A DNA stretch of 64,000 nt from Mesorhizobium sp. M3A.F.Ca.ET.080.04.2.1 (GCF_003952525.1 NZ_CP034451.1:5618501-5682500); one strand, 5' to 3'. Shown: positions 55,050 through 64,000, counted from the first letter of the stretch. Numbers and translations are program-made. The notes: a model not told the origin generated them from the sequence alone.

Positions 55050-56492
55050 CTACTCAGCGTTGATATGCGCGGCATGGCCACTGACATGGGCGCCGTCCTG
55101 AGGCGTGAGCCTGAGATAGGCCGATAGCGCGCAAAGCGTGATCAAGCCTTCGATGACGAACAGGATGCGGAAGTCGTTGACGCTGGCATGACCGCTGCCG
55201 GCGAGAAGCGACAGCAGCGCCGCCGCGAGGCCGACGCTGAGCGCCACTGCCAGCTGCCACAGGATGTAATAGAGCGCGCTGAACCGGGCGAGCTGCTCCG
55301 GCGCTATGTCGGAATAGGACAGGTTGCCGGTCGATGCCCATTGCACCGAGCGGAAGGCGCCGAAGGTGAAGATGTAGGCGAGCACGACCCAGGCCGGCAG
55401 GCTTGCTTGCATCAAGGCGAAGCCCGCGACCAGGCCGGCGACGATGGGCGTGTTGGTGACCAGCACCCGCTTGAAGCCGAAGCGATTGAGGATGCGGGGC
55501 ATGAAGAAGCGCATCAGCAGCGATCCGATCGCCGCGACAAAGGTCAGTGATCCTGCCTCCACGGCGCTCATCCCGAAGCCGAGTTGGAACATCAGGGGCA
55601 GCAGGAAGACGACGGAGCTCAGGCCGATCGTGTCGAGCCCGCCGCCGGTGAGAAAGCTGATGCGGAAGGTGCGGATGCGCAGCAGGTTGAGGTCGAGCAA
55701 CGGGTTGCGGGCACGCAGGCAATAGAAGGCGGCGACGGTCAGGATGGCGATCGCCAGTCCGAGCTCGGCGCCGACAATGCTGCCGGCGACATCCTTGGCC
55801 GCGAGCGAATCCATGCCGAAGACGAGCAATCCCATGCCGCTGCCGACGAGCAGGAAGCCCGGAAAATCGAATGGCGTGCGGGCCGGCTTTGTGGTCGAGG
55901 GAAACAGCGAAGCGGCGAGCAACGCTGCCGTCAGCGCGATCGGTATGTTGATATAGAAGATCCAGCGCCAGGAGACGTAAGTGGTGAGCGCGCCGCCGAC
56001 CAACGGCCCGACCAGCGGCCCCGATTGGCCAGCGAGCGAGATGTACATGTTGATCTTGAGCGTTCGGTCGCGCGGGAAGCTCGACAGGATCACGACCTGC
56101 CCGAGGGTGCCCATCAGCGCGCCGCCAAAACCCTGCAGCGCGCGCGAGCCGACAAGCATCCAGATGTTTTCCGACACGCCGCACAGCGCCGAAGCTCCGG
56201 CGAAGACCAGCAGCGCAAAGCAATAGACGTTGCGTAGGCCGAAACGGTCGGCCAACCAGCCGCCCAGCGGCATTGTGGCAATGAGGCTCGCGACATAGAC
56301 GGTGATCAGGAGACCGAGCTGGCTTGCCGGCCGATCGAGACTCTCTCCGATGCCGGGGAGAGCGGTCACCACGACATTCTGATCGAGGCTGGTCATGAAA
56401 ACGCTGCAGGCGACGGTTGCCGGCAACAGGATCGACATCTCGCCCGCCGGAGCAAAGCGGGTGGTGGCTGTCGCCGTGGTCTCTGCGGTCAT
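55050..56492 (-). CDS. MFS transporter, DHA2 (EmrB/QacA) type
   Basis: 480 residues, 14 predicted helices. The motifs TSLDQNVVVTALPGIGESL (TM1), GGWLADRFGLRNV (motif A) and GPLVGPLVGGALTTYVSWRWIFYINIP (motif C) mark a drug:H+ antiporter-2 family exporter. ATG 56492 starts MTAETTATATTRF. Convergent with the nitroreductase gene (5-bp gap) and on the same strand as soxG but 128 bp further on. Substrate unknown. Confidence 0.92.
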   Translation of the reverse strand: MTAETTATATTRFAPAGEMSILLPATVACSVFMTSLDQNVVVTALPGIGESLDRPASQLGLLITVYVASLIATMPLGGWLADRFGLRNVYCFALLVFAGASALCGVSENIWMLVGSRALQGFGGALMGTLGQVVILSSFPRDRTLKINMYISLAGQSGPLVGPLVGGALTTYVSWRWIFYINIPIALTAALLAASLFPSTTKPARTPFDFPGFLLVGSGMGLLVFGMDSLAAKDVAGSIVGAELGLAIAILTVAAFYCLRARNPLLDLNLLRIRTFRISFLTGGGLDTIGLSSVVFLLPLMFQLGFGMSAVEAGSLTFVAAIGSLLMRFFMPRILNRFGFKRVLVTNTPIVAGLVAGFALMQASLPAWVVLAYIFTFGAFRSVQWASTGNLSYSDIAPEQLARFSALYYILWQLAVALSVGLAAALLSLLAGSGHASVNDFRILFVIEGLITLCALSAYLRLTPQDGAHVSGHAAHINAE

Positions 56493-56620
56493 GGAAGATT
56501 GGTCGAACCGGTTGCCTGGACGCACGCCTCGATAAAAGCCCGCGTTTGTCCATCTATCCCGCCCGCTGGGCTCAGGCTCAAGCAGCAGACGTGGCCGTCG
56601 ATGGTGCCAGACGGCTGCGC

Positions 56621-57268
56621 CTACTGCACCTCGTAGCCGACTTCCTCGCTGGCATGGCATAAGGCCTTCCAGAATGAGCGCGCGAAAGAGCGGAAGACGT
56701 AGATGTCGAACTGATCGGAGCCGCTGCGCTGGATCTGGACGAAAACGTCGTGATGGTTGGTCGAGCGTCCGGCGCCCATCGGGAAGGCAGGCAGCGCGAA
56801 GTCGATGGCGAAGAATTTCGCCAGCACCCATTCGGCCTTCGGACCGGCGACGCGGATCGCCGTGCGGCCATGCGACAGGTCGGTGAGCGTGCCGACCAAA
56901 GGCGTGACGACACCTGTGAAGGCGGAGGCCAGCCCCTCGGCTTCGTCGACCACCGTGAACCTGCCCGGCGCGAAGCCGAATGCCGACTTGGCTCCGTTAG
57001 AGATACCGCCGCCTGCGGCATCCGGCAGCGCAAGGCCGGTAACCTTGTATATGGCGGACATCAGACGCTTTTCTTGACCGGGCCATGCGGCAAGCTGCAG
57101 GATCGAGCCCGGCCGCGTCTCCGACAGAATGACGTCGACACCATGTTCGAAATTGCCGTGCGATCCCGGGTGATAGACCGGCTCAAGCGGCGACAGGCGT
57201 TCGGGCAGGTGGCGATCCGGCAACTGGCGTTCGGGCAGTTTGCGCTCGGGTAATTGGCGATCAACCAT
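56621..57268 (-). CDS. soxG: sarcosine oxidase subunit gamma
   Basis: 215 residues. Gamma subunit of heterotetrameric sarcosine oxidase; its fold resembles the GcvT domain and it stabilises the complex. The N-terminus carries a tandem run of about four RxLPE units encoded by 15-bp repeats before LEPVYHPGSHG, where ordinary SoxG begins. The start ATG 57268 overlaps the soxA stop by 8 bp; no alternative start lies between the repeats and the conserved part, so the repeats are probably translated. The C-terminus HASEEVGYEVQ is normal. Confidence 0.9.
   Translation of the reverse strand: MVDRQLPERKLPERQLPDRHLPERLSPLEPVYHPGSHGNFEHGVDVILSETRPGSILQLAAWPGQEKRLMSAIYKVTGLALPDAAGGGISNGAKSAFGFAPGRFTVVDEAEGLASAFTGVVTPLVGTLTDLSHGRTAIRVAGPKAEWVLAKFFAIDFALPAFPMGAGRSTNHHDVFVQIQRSGSDQFDIYVFRSFARSFWKALCHASEEVGYEVQ
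57200..57259 (-). repeat. four 15-bp tandem repeats at the start of soxG
   Basis: On the minus strand four imperfect units of 15 bases (CGCCAATTACCCGAG and similar) encode RQLPE, RKLPE, RQLPD and RHLPE. As the period is a multiple of three, copy number change would keep the frame. Confidence 0.8.
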
Positions 57269-60254
57269 GCATGCGGCTCCCATCGGGATCGTAGAAATGA
57301 TTGGAGACGATCTCGATCGGCCCGAACCGGTTGCGCAGCGGATCGGAAACGAAGGCGCGCGTGCCGTGGCGCGCCTTGCCGTCCTTGATCAAGGCGAGCG
57401 CAATGTATTTGCCGAGCGCCGGCGAATAGCAGCAGGCGGTTATGTGGCCGATCGAATCGTGCGGGTCGGCTTCGTCCAACTCCTCGACGATATGCGCGCC
57501 GCCGTTGAAGGGCCGGTTGTCGAGAGAAATCAGGCCGACGAGCTGCAACCGATCGGACGCGATGAGGCCCTCACGGTCCATCATGGCCGAGCCGATGAAC
57601 GGCTTCTTCTTCGACAGCATCCAGTCGAGATGCAGGTCGCGTGCCGTGGTGCGGCCGTCGATCTCGGCGCCAGTGACATGGCCCTTCTCGATGCGCATCG
57701 TGCCCAGCGCCTCGAGCCCGTAGGTGACCAGGCCGAACGGTTTGCCGGCCTCGATCAGAGCCTCCCACACATGCGTGCCATAGCCGGCGCCGCAATAGAC
57801 CTCGAACGCCATTTCGCCGGAGAAGGAGAGGCGGCAGATCATCACCGGCACCCCGGCGATTCGGCCGTGGACGATGCCCATGAACGGAAGGGCCGCGTTG
57901 TCGACGGCGGTGCCGCTAATACAGGCGGCGAGGATCGCCCTGGCCTTCGGCCCGCCGATTGCGGCGCCCGCCCATTCGTCGGTGACGGAGGTGACTGTGA
58001 CCTTGAGTTCGGGCCAGATGACGTCGAGAAAATACTCCAGATGCTGCATCACCTTGCCGGCATTGGCAGTGGTGGTGGTCATCAGGAAGTCCTGTTCGCC
58101 GAGCCGCCAAGTGGTGCCGTCGTCGAAGGCAAGACCGTCCTCGCGCAGCATCAGGCCGTAGCGGGCCTTGCCGACCGCCAGCGTGGAGAACACGTTGGTA
58201 TAGACCCGGTCGAGGAATTCGGCGGCATCCGGGCCCTGCACGGCGATCTTGCCGAGCGTCGACACGTCGACGATGCCGGCGCTCTCGCGCGTAGCCTTGG
58301 CTTCGCGCACATACGCCTGCTCGACCGTCTCGCCGGCAAGGCCATAGATCATCGGACGATACCACAGCCCGGCCGCATACATGGTCGCCCCGTTGTCGAT
58401 GTGCCAGTCATGCATCGCCGTCAGCCGTTCCGGCTTCAAGTCACCGAAGCGCTCGGCCGCCAGCGAACCGATCGAGACGGCGGTGTAGGGCGGACGGAAG
58501 CGTGTCGTGCCGACTTCCGGGATCGGCTTTCCGAGCGCCTCGGCCATGATGGCGAGGCCCGGCACGTTGGAATTCTTGCCCTGGTCGGTCGCCATGCCGA
58601 GCGTGGTATAGCGCTTCAGGTGCTCGACGGACACGAAGCCCTCGCGATGCGCCAGCCGCACGTCCTCGGCGGTCACGTCGTGCTGGAAGTCGACGAAGGC
58701 TTTGCCCTTGGCTTTGATCTCGAACACCGGCGCCGGATCAGGATCACCGGGAGCGGGCTCGACGAGTGGCAGGGAAGCAAGCGAGGCCGTTCCGCCGGCC
58801 GCAGACAGGCCAGCGGCACGGCCCTCGGCAATGGCTTGCGCCGTCGAGAAGCTGCCGGTAAAGGCGCCGGCGCCGATCCAGCGCTGCGTCGGCTGCGGCG
58901 GCAGGAAGGCCTGCCGCGCCGAATCCCACTCGGCTCTCGCGCCGGCCTGGCTGGCGAGATGGATGGTCGGCGACCAGCCGCCCGACATAGCCAGGCAGTC
59001 TGCATGGATGCTGCGCTCGTCGCCGCTGAGCGCACCGCTCATCGTGTCGAAGCGCCGCACCTTGAGACCCGTCAGGACTTTGCCGCCTTCGGTCGCGACC
59101 ACGGCATGGCCGGCCAGCAGTTCGGCCTCGGCTTCGCTGGCCAACCTGCGCATGTCGTTCGCAATCTCGCTTCGGACGTCGATGATGGCGACGGCGGCGG
59201 CACCCGCCTTCTTCAGCGCAACGGCAGAGCGATAGGCGCTGTCATTGTTGGTGAACAGCGCAATGCGCTGGCCGGGCAGCACGCCAAATTCATTGACGTA
59301 GCGTTCGGCAGCATGGGCAAGCATGACGCCCGGACGGTCGTTGCCGGGAAATACCAAAGGCCGCTCGAAGGAGCCGGTGGCGAGAACCACCGTCTTGGCG
59401 CGGATCGCCCAGTAGCGCTGGCGCGGCTCACCCTTGGCCGGGACCTCCTTGTGGTCCGTCACTCGTTCAAGCGCGGCAAGCGTGTTGCCGTCGTAATAGC
59501 CCCAGACCGTCGTGCGCGGCAGCAGGCGCACATTGTCGTTGCCCTCCAGCTGGCCAACGATGCGCTGCGCCCAGTCGGCGGCCGGCGCAGCTTCGATCGT
59601 CTCGCCAGACCAATTGGCGGAGCCGCCGAAACGCGCTTCGAGTTCGGCGAGGATCACCCGCGCGCCCTGGTCTGCCGCGGCCTTCGCCGCCATCAGTCCG
59701 GCTGGACCGGAGCCGACCACCAGCACGTCGCAGAAGGCGTTCATGCGCTCGTAGCGCGATGGATCGGGCGCAGTACCGGCCTTGCCGAGGCCGGCGGAAC
59801 GGCGGATGAAGTGCTCGCAGAACATCCAGAAGCGCGTGCCCTTGAGCGGGCCGATCACCGGCCCCATGAAGGTCTTGTAGTAGAAGCCCGCCGACAGGAG
59901 CTTGCCGCCGAGCTGGTTGATGGCGTTGATATCCCAGGCGAGCGAGGGAAAGCGGTTCTGGCTTACGGCCACCAGCCCGTCATAGATCTCGACCATGGTG
60001 GCCGGGATGTTTGGCTCGCGCACCTCGCCGCGCAGCACCGTCACCAGCGCGTTCGGCTCCTCGACGCCGGCGGCGAGCAGGCCGCGCGGGCGGTGGTACT
60101 TGAAGGAGCGGCCGAACAGCGTGACGCCATTGGCGAGCAGCGCGGAAGCCAGCGTGTCGCCGGCGTGCCCGGTATAGGGCGCGCCATCGAAGGTGAAGCG
60201 GATGGTGCGCAGCCGGTCGATGCGGCCACCGGTTTCGGTGCGCCGCGGGCTCAC
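57261..60254 (-). CDS. soxA: sarcosine oxidase subunit alpha
   Basis: 997 residues. Alpha subunit binds NAD and folate: an N-terminal 2Fe2S ferredoxin-like fold (FTFDGAPYTGHAGDTLASALLANGV), an FAD/NAD domain (DVLVVGSGPAGLMAAKAAADQGA near residue 175) and a C-terminal GcvT-like domain from about 600 that makes 5,10-methylene-tetrahydrofolate. GTG 60254 overlaps the soxD stop (GTGA). Full family length. Works with SoxB, SoxD and SoxG to oxidise sarcosine to glycine plus hydrogen peroxide and a one-carbon unit. Confidence 0.96.
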   Translation of the reverse strand: MSPRRTETGGRIDRLRTIRFTFDGAPYTGHAGDTLASALLANGVTLFGRSFKYHRPRGLLAAGVEEPNALVTVLRGEVREPNIPATMVEIYDGLVAVSQNRFPSLAWDINAINQLGGKLLSAGFYYKTFMGPVIGPLKGTRFWMFCEHFIRRSAGLGKAGTAPDPSRYERMNAFCDVLVVGSGPAGLMAAKAAADQGARVILAELEARFGGSANWSGETIEAAPAADWAQRIVGQLEGNDNVRLLPRTTVWGYYDGNTLAALERVTDHKEVPAKGEPRQRYWAIRAKTVVLATGSFERPLVFPGNDRPGVMLAHAAERYVNEFGVLPGQRIALFTNNDSAYRSAVALKKAGAAAVAIIDVRSEIANDMRRLASEAEAELLAGHAVVATEGGKVLTGLKVRRFDTMSGALSGDERSIHADCLAMSGGWSPTIHLASQAGARAEWDSARQAFLPPQPTQRWIGAGAFTGSFSTAQAIAEGRAAGLSAAGGTASLASLPLVEPAPGDPDPAPVFEIKAKGKAFVDFQHDVTAEDVRLAHREGFVSVEHLKRYTTLGMATDQGKNSNVPGLAIMAEALGKPIPEVGTTRFRPPYTAVSIGSLAAERFGDLKPERLTAMHDWHIDNGATMYAAGLWYRPMIYGLAGETVEQAYVREAKATRESAGIVDVSTLGKIAVQGPDAAEFLDRVYTNVFSTLAVGKARYGLMLREDGLAFDDGTTWRLGEQDFLMTTTTANAGKVMQHLEYFLDVIWPELKVTVTSVTDEWAGAAIGGPKARAILAACISGTAVDNAALPFMGIVHGRIAGVPVMICRLSFSGEMAFEVYCGAGYGTHVWEALIEAGKPFGLVTYGLEALGTMRIEKGHVTGAEIDGRTTARDLHLDWMLSKKKPFIGSAMMDREGLIASDRLQLVGLISLDNRPFNGGAHIVEELDEADPHDSIGHITACCYSPALGKYIALALIKDGKARHGTRAFVSDPLRNRFGPIEIVSNHFYDPDGSRMHG

Positions 60255-60544
60255 GAGCGGCCCTCGGTCTTGTGGCCCGCGGACTTGTGTCCGCCACGGG
60301 CGAAAGCCGTGCTCAGGATCTCGTGGGTGAGGGTGTTGCGCACGACCCGCAGATGGGCGCGGCAGCCGCCGGAATGCTGCCAGATCTCATTGTGGTCGCC
60401 GGCCGGGTTCAGCCGGTCGTAGACATAGGCGTTCCAGGCGTCGAGGTCCTGCGAGGCCGGCTGCGGCCGCTCGCGGTTGCCGTCGCCCTGATAGGTGAAT
60501 TCGATGACGTCGCGCGGGCCGCAATAGGGGCAGGTGATGAGCAT
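60251..60544 (-). CDS. soxD: sarcosine oxidase subunit delta
   Basis: 97 residues. Small zinc-binding subunit: CPYCGPRD at residues 5-12 supplies two Cys ligands, and the later HSGGCRAHLRVVRNT segment supplies a third Cys and a His. Overlaps soxA by 4 bp. The tail GGHKSAGHKTEGRS is polar and unremarkable. Confidence 0.95.
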   Translation of the reverse strand: MLITCPYCGPRDVIEFTYQGDGNRERPQPASQDLDAWNAYVYDRLNPAGDHNEIWQHSGGCRAHLRVVRNTLTHEILSTAFARGGHKSAGHKTEGRS

Positions 60545-60557
60545 GGTGTTTCAACCC

Positions 60558-61817
60558 CTAGTGCAGCCGCGGCGTCGCGCCCTGGCCTTTGTCGTCGATG
60601 ATCAGGCCGCGATAGAAGCGATCGAGTGTGAAGGGCGCGTTGAACTCGTGCGGCTCATCCTTGGCGATGGTCCAGGCGAAGCACCAGCCAGAGGCCGGGG
60701 TGGCCTTGAAGCCGCCATAGCACCAGCCGCAATTGAGATACATGCCGGGCACCGGACCGGTGGTGATGATCGGCGAGCCATCCATCGTCATGTCGCAGAC
60801 CCCGCCCCAGGAGCGCAGCATGCGTACTCGGGCAAGGCCGGGAAACAGCGCCAGCATCTCGCTCATCACTTCGTCGACGATGGGCAAGCTGCCGCGCTGC
60901 GCATAGCTGTTGTAGCCGTCCAGGTCGCCGCCATAGACCAGGCCGCCCTTGTCGGACTGCGAGATGTAGAAATGGCCCATGCCGAAGGTGAGCACGGTGT
61001 CGATGATCGGCTTCACCGATTCCGAGACGAAGGCCTGCAGCACATAACTCTCGATCGGCATGTGGGAAATTCCGGCGAGTTGCATGACGCGCCCTGTGCT
61101 GCCGGCGACCGCGAGCGCCACCTTCTTGGCGCGGATCTCGCCGCGGCTGGTCATCACGCCGGTGACGCGGTCACCGTCGCGCAGGAAGCCCGTAACCTCG
61201 CAGTTCTCGACGATGTCGACACCGCGGCGGTCGGCACCGCGTGCATAGCCCCAGGCGACGGCGTCGTGGCGCGCGGTGCCCGCGCGCGGCTGCATCAGCC
61301 CGCCAAGGATCGGAAAACGCGCCGAGCCCGACACGTCCAGAGCCGGGACCAGCCGCTTGATCTGGCCGACGCTCATCAGTTCGGCGTCGACGCCGAGGTG
61401 GCGCATGGCATTGCCGCGCCGGGCATAGTCGTCGAGCTGGGCCGGCGTGTGTGCGAGGTTGAGGCAGCCGCGCTGCGAGAACATGACGTTGTAGTTGAGG
61501 TCGTGCGACAGGTTTTCCCACATCTTCATCGAGTGTTCGTAGAAGCGGGTGTTCTGCGGCAGCAGATAGTTGGAGCGCACGGCGGTGGTGTTGCGGCCGA
61601 CATTGCCCGAACCCAGCCAACCCTTTTCCAGCACCGCGACATTGGTGATGCCGTGCTCCTTGGCGAGATAGTAGGCCGTGGACAGGCCATGCCCGCCACC
61701 GCCGATAACGATCACGTCATAGGATGCCTTGGGGTCGGGCTTGCGCCATGCGGGTTTCCAATCCTGGTTCCCGGTCAGCGCGTTCTTGAGCAGCGAAAAG
61801 GCTGAATATTCCGCCAT
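60558..61817 (-). CDS. soxB: sarcosine oxidase subunit beta
   Basis: 419 residues, catalytic subunit with FAD (YDVIVIGGGGHGLSTAYYLAKEHG near residue 33) and covalent FMN, probably on His 184 in TARHDAVAWGYARG. CGWCYGGFKATPASGW near the C-terminus is typical. ATG 61817 has AGGAAG upstream and gives MAEYSAFSLLKNALTG. First gene of soxBDAG. About 200 bp separates it from the divergent channel gene. Confidence 0.96.
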   Translation of the reverse strand: MAEYSAFSLLKNALTGNQDWKPAWRKPDPKASYDVIVIGGGGHGLSTAYYLAKEHGITNVAVLEKGWLGSGNVGRNTTAVRSNYLLPQNTRFYEHSMKMWENLSHDLNYNVMFSQRGCLNLAHTPAQLDDYARRGNAMRHLGVDAELMSVGQIKRLVPALDVSGSARFPILGGLMQPRAGTARHDAVAWGYARGADRRGVDIVENCEVTGFLRDGDRVTGVMTSRGEIRAKKVALAVAGSTGRVMQLAGISHMPIESYVLQAFVSESVKPIIDTVLTFGMGHFYISQSDKGGLVYGGDLDGYNSYAQRGSLPIVDEVMSEMLALFPGLARVRMLRSWGGVCDMTMDGSPIITTGPVPGMYLNCGWCYGGFKATPASGWCFAWTIAKDEPHEFNAPFTLDRFYRGLIIDDKGQGATPRLH

Positions 61818-62021
61818 TCTTCCTGTCGTCCTATTGGTGCGAAGGCGGCAGACTATAGAGCAGGCCGCAGGCGTAAAGCCAAGATTGCGCCATCGCTTTT
61901 CGACAGGCCGACGCCACTGCGCCTGGCGGTGCGGAACCGCGACGGCTTGCCGCCCGGTATGGCGGTCTTTATCAAAGGCAGAATTTTCGAAAATTTTCGA
62001 CCGCGATTCGCCCGTCACCCC

Positions 62022-64000
62022 ATGATCTTCCGACTGCTACGCCTGATCCTGGTCGTCATTGTCGCCGCCGCGGCGCAGCCTTCGCTGGACGCGGTTGCGC
62101 AGGCCATCGGGCAGGGGTCGGCGCAGCTCATCGCCGATCAGACCAAGGTCATCAAGGACCTGGCGGCCAAGACCGACGGCCTCGAAAAGAAGGTGAGCGA
62201 TCCTGACGAGGACGATGCCGGCCTCGTCGATATCCGTCTGCAGCTCGAGGAGATATCGCGGGCAGCCCTGACCAGCGCGCTCGCCTTTCGTCCGCGCCTC
62301 AATGATATCAACAGCCGTATCGAGGTGCTGGGGCCGCCGCCGGCGCAGGGGCAGCAGGAACCGGCCATTGTTGCCAATGAGCGCGCCGCGCTGGCGTCCG
62401 AGAAGGCCGAGATCAATGCAGTGGTCGCCGGCGCGCAGAACCTGTCGATCCGCGTCAACGGACTGGTCGACAGGATCAGCGTCATGCGCAGCGAACTGTT
62501 CCGCAGCGTCCTGACCAAGCGCTACGAACTGACCGATGCGCTGAGTCCCCAGGCTTTTTCCGATGCGCACGAGCAGTTCACCGGGCTTTACAAGGCGGTG
62601 GCGTCCTGGCTGAGCTTCGCCATCAAGTTCAAGTTCCAGGCCATGCTTGCGGCGACGCTGATGGCGCTGATGCTCGCGGTTGTGCTTCTGGTCGGCGGCA
62701 GGCGGCTGTTCGGACGTGTCTTCGAGCCAAACCCCTCCATCGAAGAGCCGTCCTATCTCAGCCGGCTCTCGGTGGCGTTCTGGTCGACGCTGCTGCCGAG
62801 CATGGCGCTGGCGGTCTTTCTCGCCTCGACCGTGTTCTTCTTCAACTACTACAACGTCTTGCGCGGCGACATCGGCCTGTTCCTCAACGCGCTGCTGTCT
62901 GTCATCGGCGTGGTGTTCTGCGTCAACCGCCTGACCAACGCGGCCTTGGAGCCGCGCCTGCCGAACTGGCGCCTCATTCCGGTTGAAACCGGCCCGGCCC
63001 GCTGGCTGGTCCGGCTGACCACGGCGATGGCCGTGGTCATCGGCTTCAACTATTTCCTCTCGGTCGTCAACGACAAGATGGGCTCGCCGCTGTCGCTGAC
63101 CATCGCCAGAAGCTTCGTCGCCACCATCGTCGTCGGCATCATCCTGATCCTGATGGGGTTGCTGAGGCCATTCAGGGCCCGTGACGGCTCGTGGCGCCCA
63201 TGGCCGGCCTGGCTTCGCTTCATCGCCGTCGGGCTCGGCCTGTTCACCATAGCAACGTCGCTGCTCGGCTATATCGGTCTGTCGCTCTTCGTCTCGCTGC
63301 AAGTGGTGGTAACCGGCACCGTCCTGATCACAGCCTATATCGGCTTTCTGTCGGCGCGGGCGATCGGGGAGGAGGGCGGTTTCGCCGACACCTCGGTCGG
63401 CCGCTGGCTGAGCACCAATTCCAGCTATGAGGATACGGCGCTCGACCAGCTCGGCCTTGTGGTCAGCATCGCCATCAACCTGATGATCGTGCTCATCTTC
63501 CTGCCGCTGACCCTGCTGATGTGGGGCTTCCAGCCCGGCGATATCCAGGCCTGGGCCTACAAGCTGGCGACGGGCGTCACGATCGGTTCGGTGACCATTT
63601 CCGTGCTCGGCATCCTGACCGGCGTCGTCGTCTTCGTCATCGGCTATTTCCTGACCCGTTGGTTCCAGGGCTGGCTCGACGGCTCGGTGATGGCGCGAGG
63701 CAAGGTCGATGCCGGCGTTCGCAACTCGATCCGGCTGGCGGTGGGCTACGCCGGTGTGGCGCTCGCGGCCCTCGTCGGCATTTCAGCGGCGGGAATCGAT
63801 CTTTCCAACCTTGCCCTGGTTGCCGGAGCGCTGTCGCTCGGTATCGGTTTCGGTCTGCAGAACGTCGTCTCCAACTTCGTCTCCGGCCTGATCCTGCTCG
63901 CCGTTCAAGGTTGGCGACTGGATCGTTGCTGGCGAGATAAGCGGCACGGTGAAGAGGATCAGCGTGCGCGCTACCGAGATCGAGACGTTCCAGCGGCAAT
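62022..64000 (+). CDS. mechanosensitive ion channel family protein with DUF3772, frameshifted and cut by the window end
   Basis: At least 659 codons. Signal peptide at the start, then a periplasmic coiled-coil DUF3772 region (about 30-190), about ten membrane helices and the pore helix of the MscS family (AGALSLGIGFGLQNVVSNFVSGLILL near 600-626). Directly after LILLA (63900-63902) the frame breaks: the expected AERPFKVGDWI continues in another frame as FKVGDWIVAGEISGTVKRIS from 63904 to the window end. An 8-bp loss between two GCCG copies explains it. As read, the cytoplasmic beta domain is lost; the gene may be broken or this may be an assembly error. ATG 62022 starts MIFRLLRLIL. Confidence 0.85.
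   Translation, partial: MIFRLLRLILVVIVAAAAQPSLDAVAQAIGQGSAQLIADQTKVIKDLAAKTDGLEKKVSDPDEDDAGLVDIRLQLEEISRAALTSALAFRPRLNDINSRIEVLGPPPAQGQQEPAIVANERAALASEKAEINAVVAGAQNLSIRVNGLVDRISVMRSELFRSVLTKRYELTDALSPQAFSDAHEQFTGLYKAVASWLSFAIKFKFQAMLAATLMALMLAVVLLVGGRRLFGRVFEPNPSIEEPSYLSRLSVAFWSTLLPSMALAVFLASTVFFFNYYNVLRGDIGLFLNALLSVIGVVFCVNRLTNAALEPRLPNWRLIPVETGPARWLVRLTTAMAVVIGFNYFLSVVNDKMGSPLSLTIARSFVATIVVGIILILMGLLRPFRARDGSWRPWPAWLRFIAVGLGLFTIATSLLGYIGLSLFVSLQVVVTGTVLITAYIGFLSARAIGEEGGFADTSVGRWLSTNSSYEDTALDQLGLVVSIAINLMIVLIFLPLTLLMWGFQPGDIQAWAYKLATGVTIGSVTISVLGILTGVVVFVIGYFLTRWFQGWLDGSVMARGKVDAGVRNSIRLAVGYAGVALAALVGISAAGIDLSNLALVAGALSLGIGFGLQNVVSNFVSGLILLAVQGWRLDRCWRDKRHGEEDQRARYRDRDVPAA

Noticed and set aside
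57240..60422. Open frame of 1060 codons on the plus strand
   Set aside because: It is the antisense shadow of soxA, with low-complexity Arg/Ala/Gly/His composition and no family motif. Similar antisense frames at 24311-26791, 6835-9123, 2293-4101, 10582-12546 and 46694-48646 were dismissed for the same reason.

Overview
The window is GC-rich chromosomal DNA of an alphaproteobacterium, most likely Mesorhizobium or a close relative in the Hyphomicrobiales. This rests on the nuo gene order with interspersed unknown genes, the short class II ProS, the lolCD/lipB neighbourhood, the CobP/CobO/CobC set, GAAC-N7-GAAC LexA boxes and many short rhizobial-type palindromes between genes. I see no transposase, integrase, phage gene or CRISPR array. 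It reads as core chromosome with catabolic modules.

Layout. (1) 1-12069: the respiratory complex I operon from the end of nuoE through nuoN, with an unknown helix-hairpin-helix gene between nuoF and nuoG. Next come birA, rnj, a methylmalonyl-CoA epimerase gene and a DUF1467 gene (to 15474). (2) 15475-16048: an intergenic stretch with a predicted minus-strand small RNA. Then proS-lolC-lolD, a 28-residue membrane peptide gene behind two overlapping LexA boxes, an M50 protease-like gene with a terminal frameshift, lipB and tRNA-Leu(GAG). (3) 22399-28576: an acyltransferase, then the minus-strand serine-cycle genes sgaA-mcl-mtkA-mtkB preceded by a LuxR-type regulator whose receiver domain lacks the phospho-acceptor. 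(4) 28922-33251: mgtE, a LiuR-like MerR regulator with its box, two membrane enzymes and chaC. (5) 33299-38236: a cobalamin riboswitch leading cbtB-cbtA-cobU-cobO, then cbiB, cobC and a phosphatase. (6) 38244-46481: creatininase-family and RidA genes diverging from a probable sigma-54-driven operon (NMT1-type ABC importer, cytosine deaminase-like amidohydrolase, FAD oxidoreductase, two flavodoxin-fold reductases). (7) 46532-54112: a five-gene minus operon with a cupin-XRE regulator, two dimethylglycine dehydrogenase-like flavoproteins, a homocysteine methyltransferase and an aminotransferase. (8) 54340-61817: nitroreductase, MFS exporter and the sarcosine oxidase operon soxBDAG. (9) 62022-64000: a mechanosensitive channel gene broken by an apparent 8-bp deletion and cut by the window end.

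A shared theme of the second half is methylated-amine and one-carbon metabolism. Dimethylglycine dehydrogenase-like proteins and sarcosine oxidase release methyl groups as one-carbon units to tetrahydrofolate. The serine-cycle enzymes (glyoxylate/serine transamination, malyl-CoA synthesis and cleavage) belong to the pathway that assimilates such units. Cobalamin synthesis supplies a cofactor widely used in methyl transfer. This link is inferred from gene content only.
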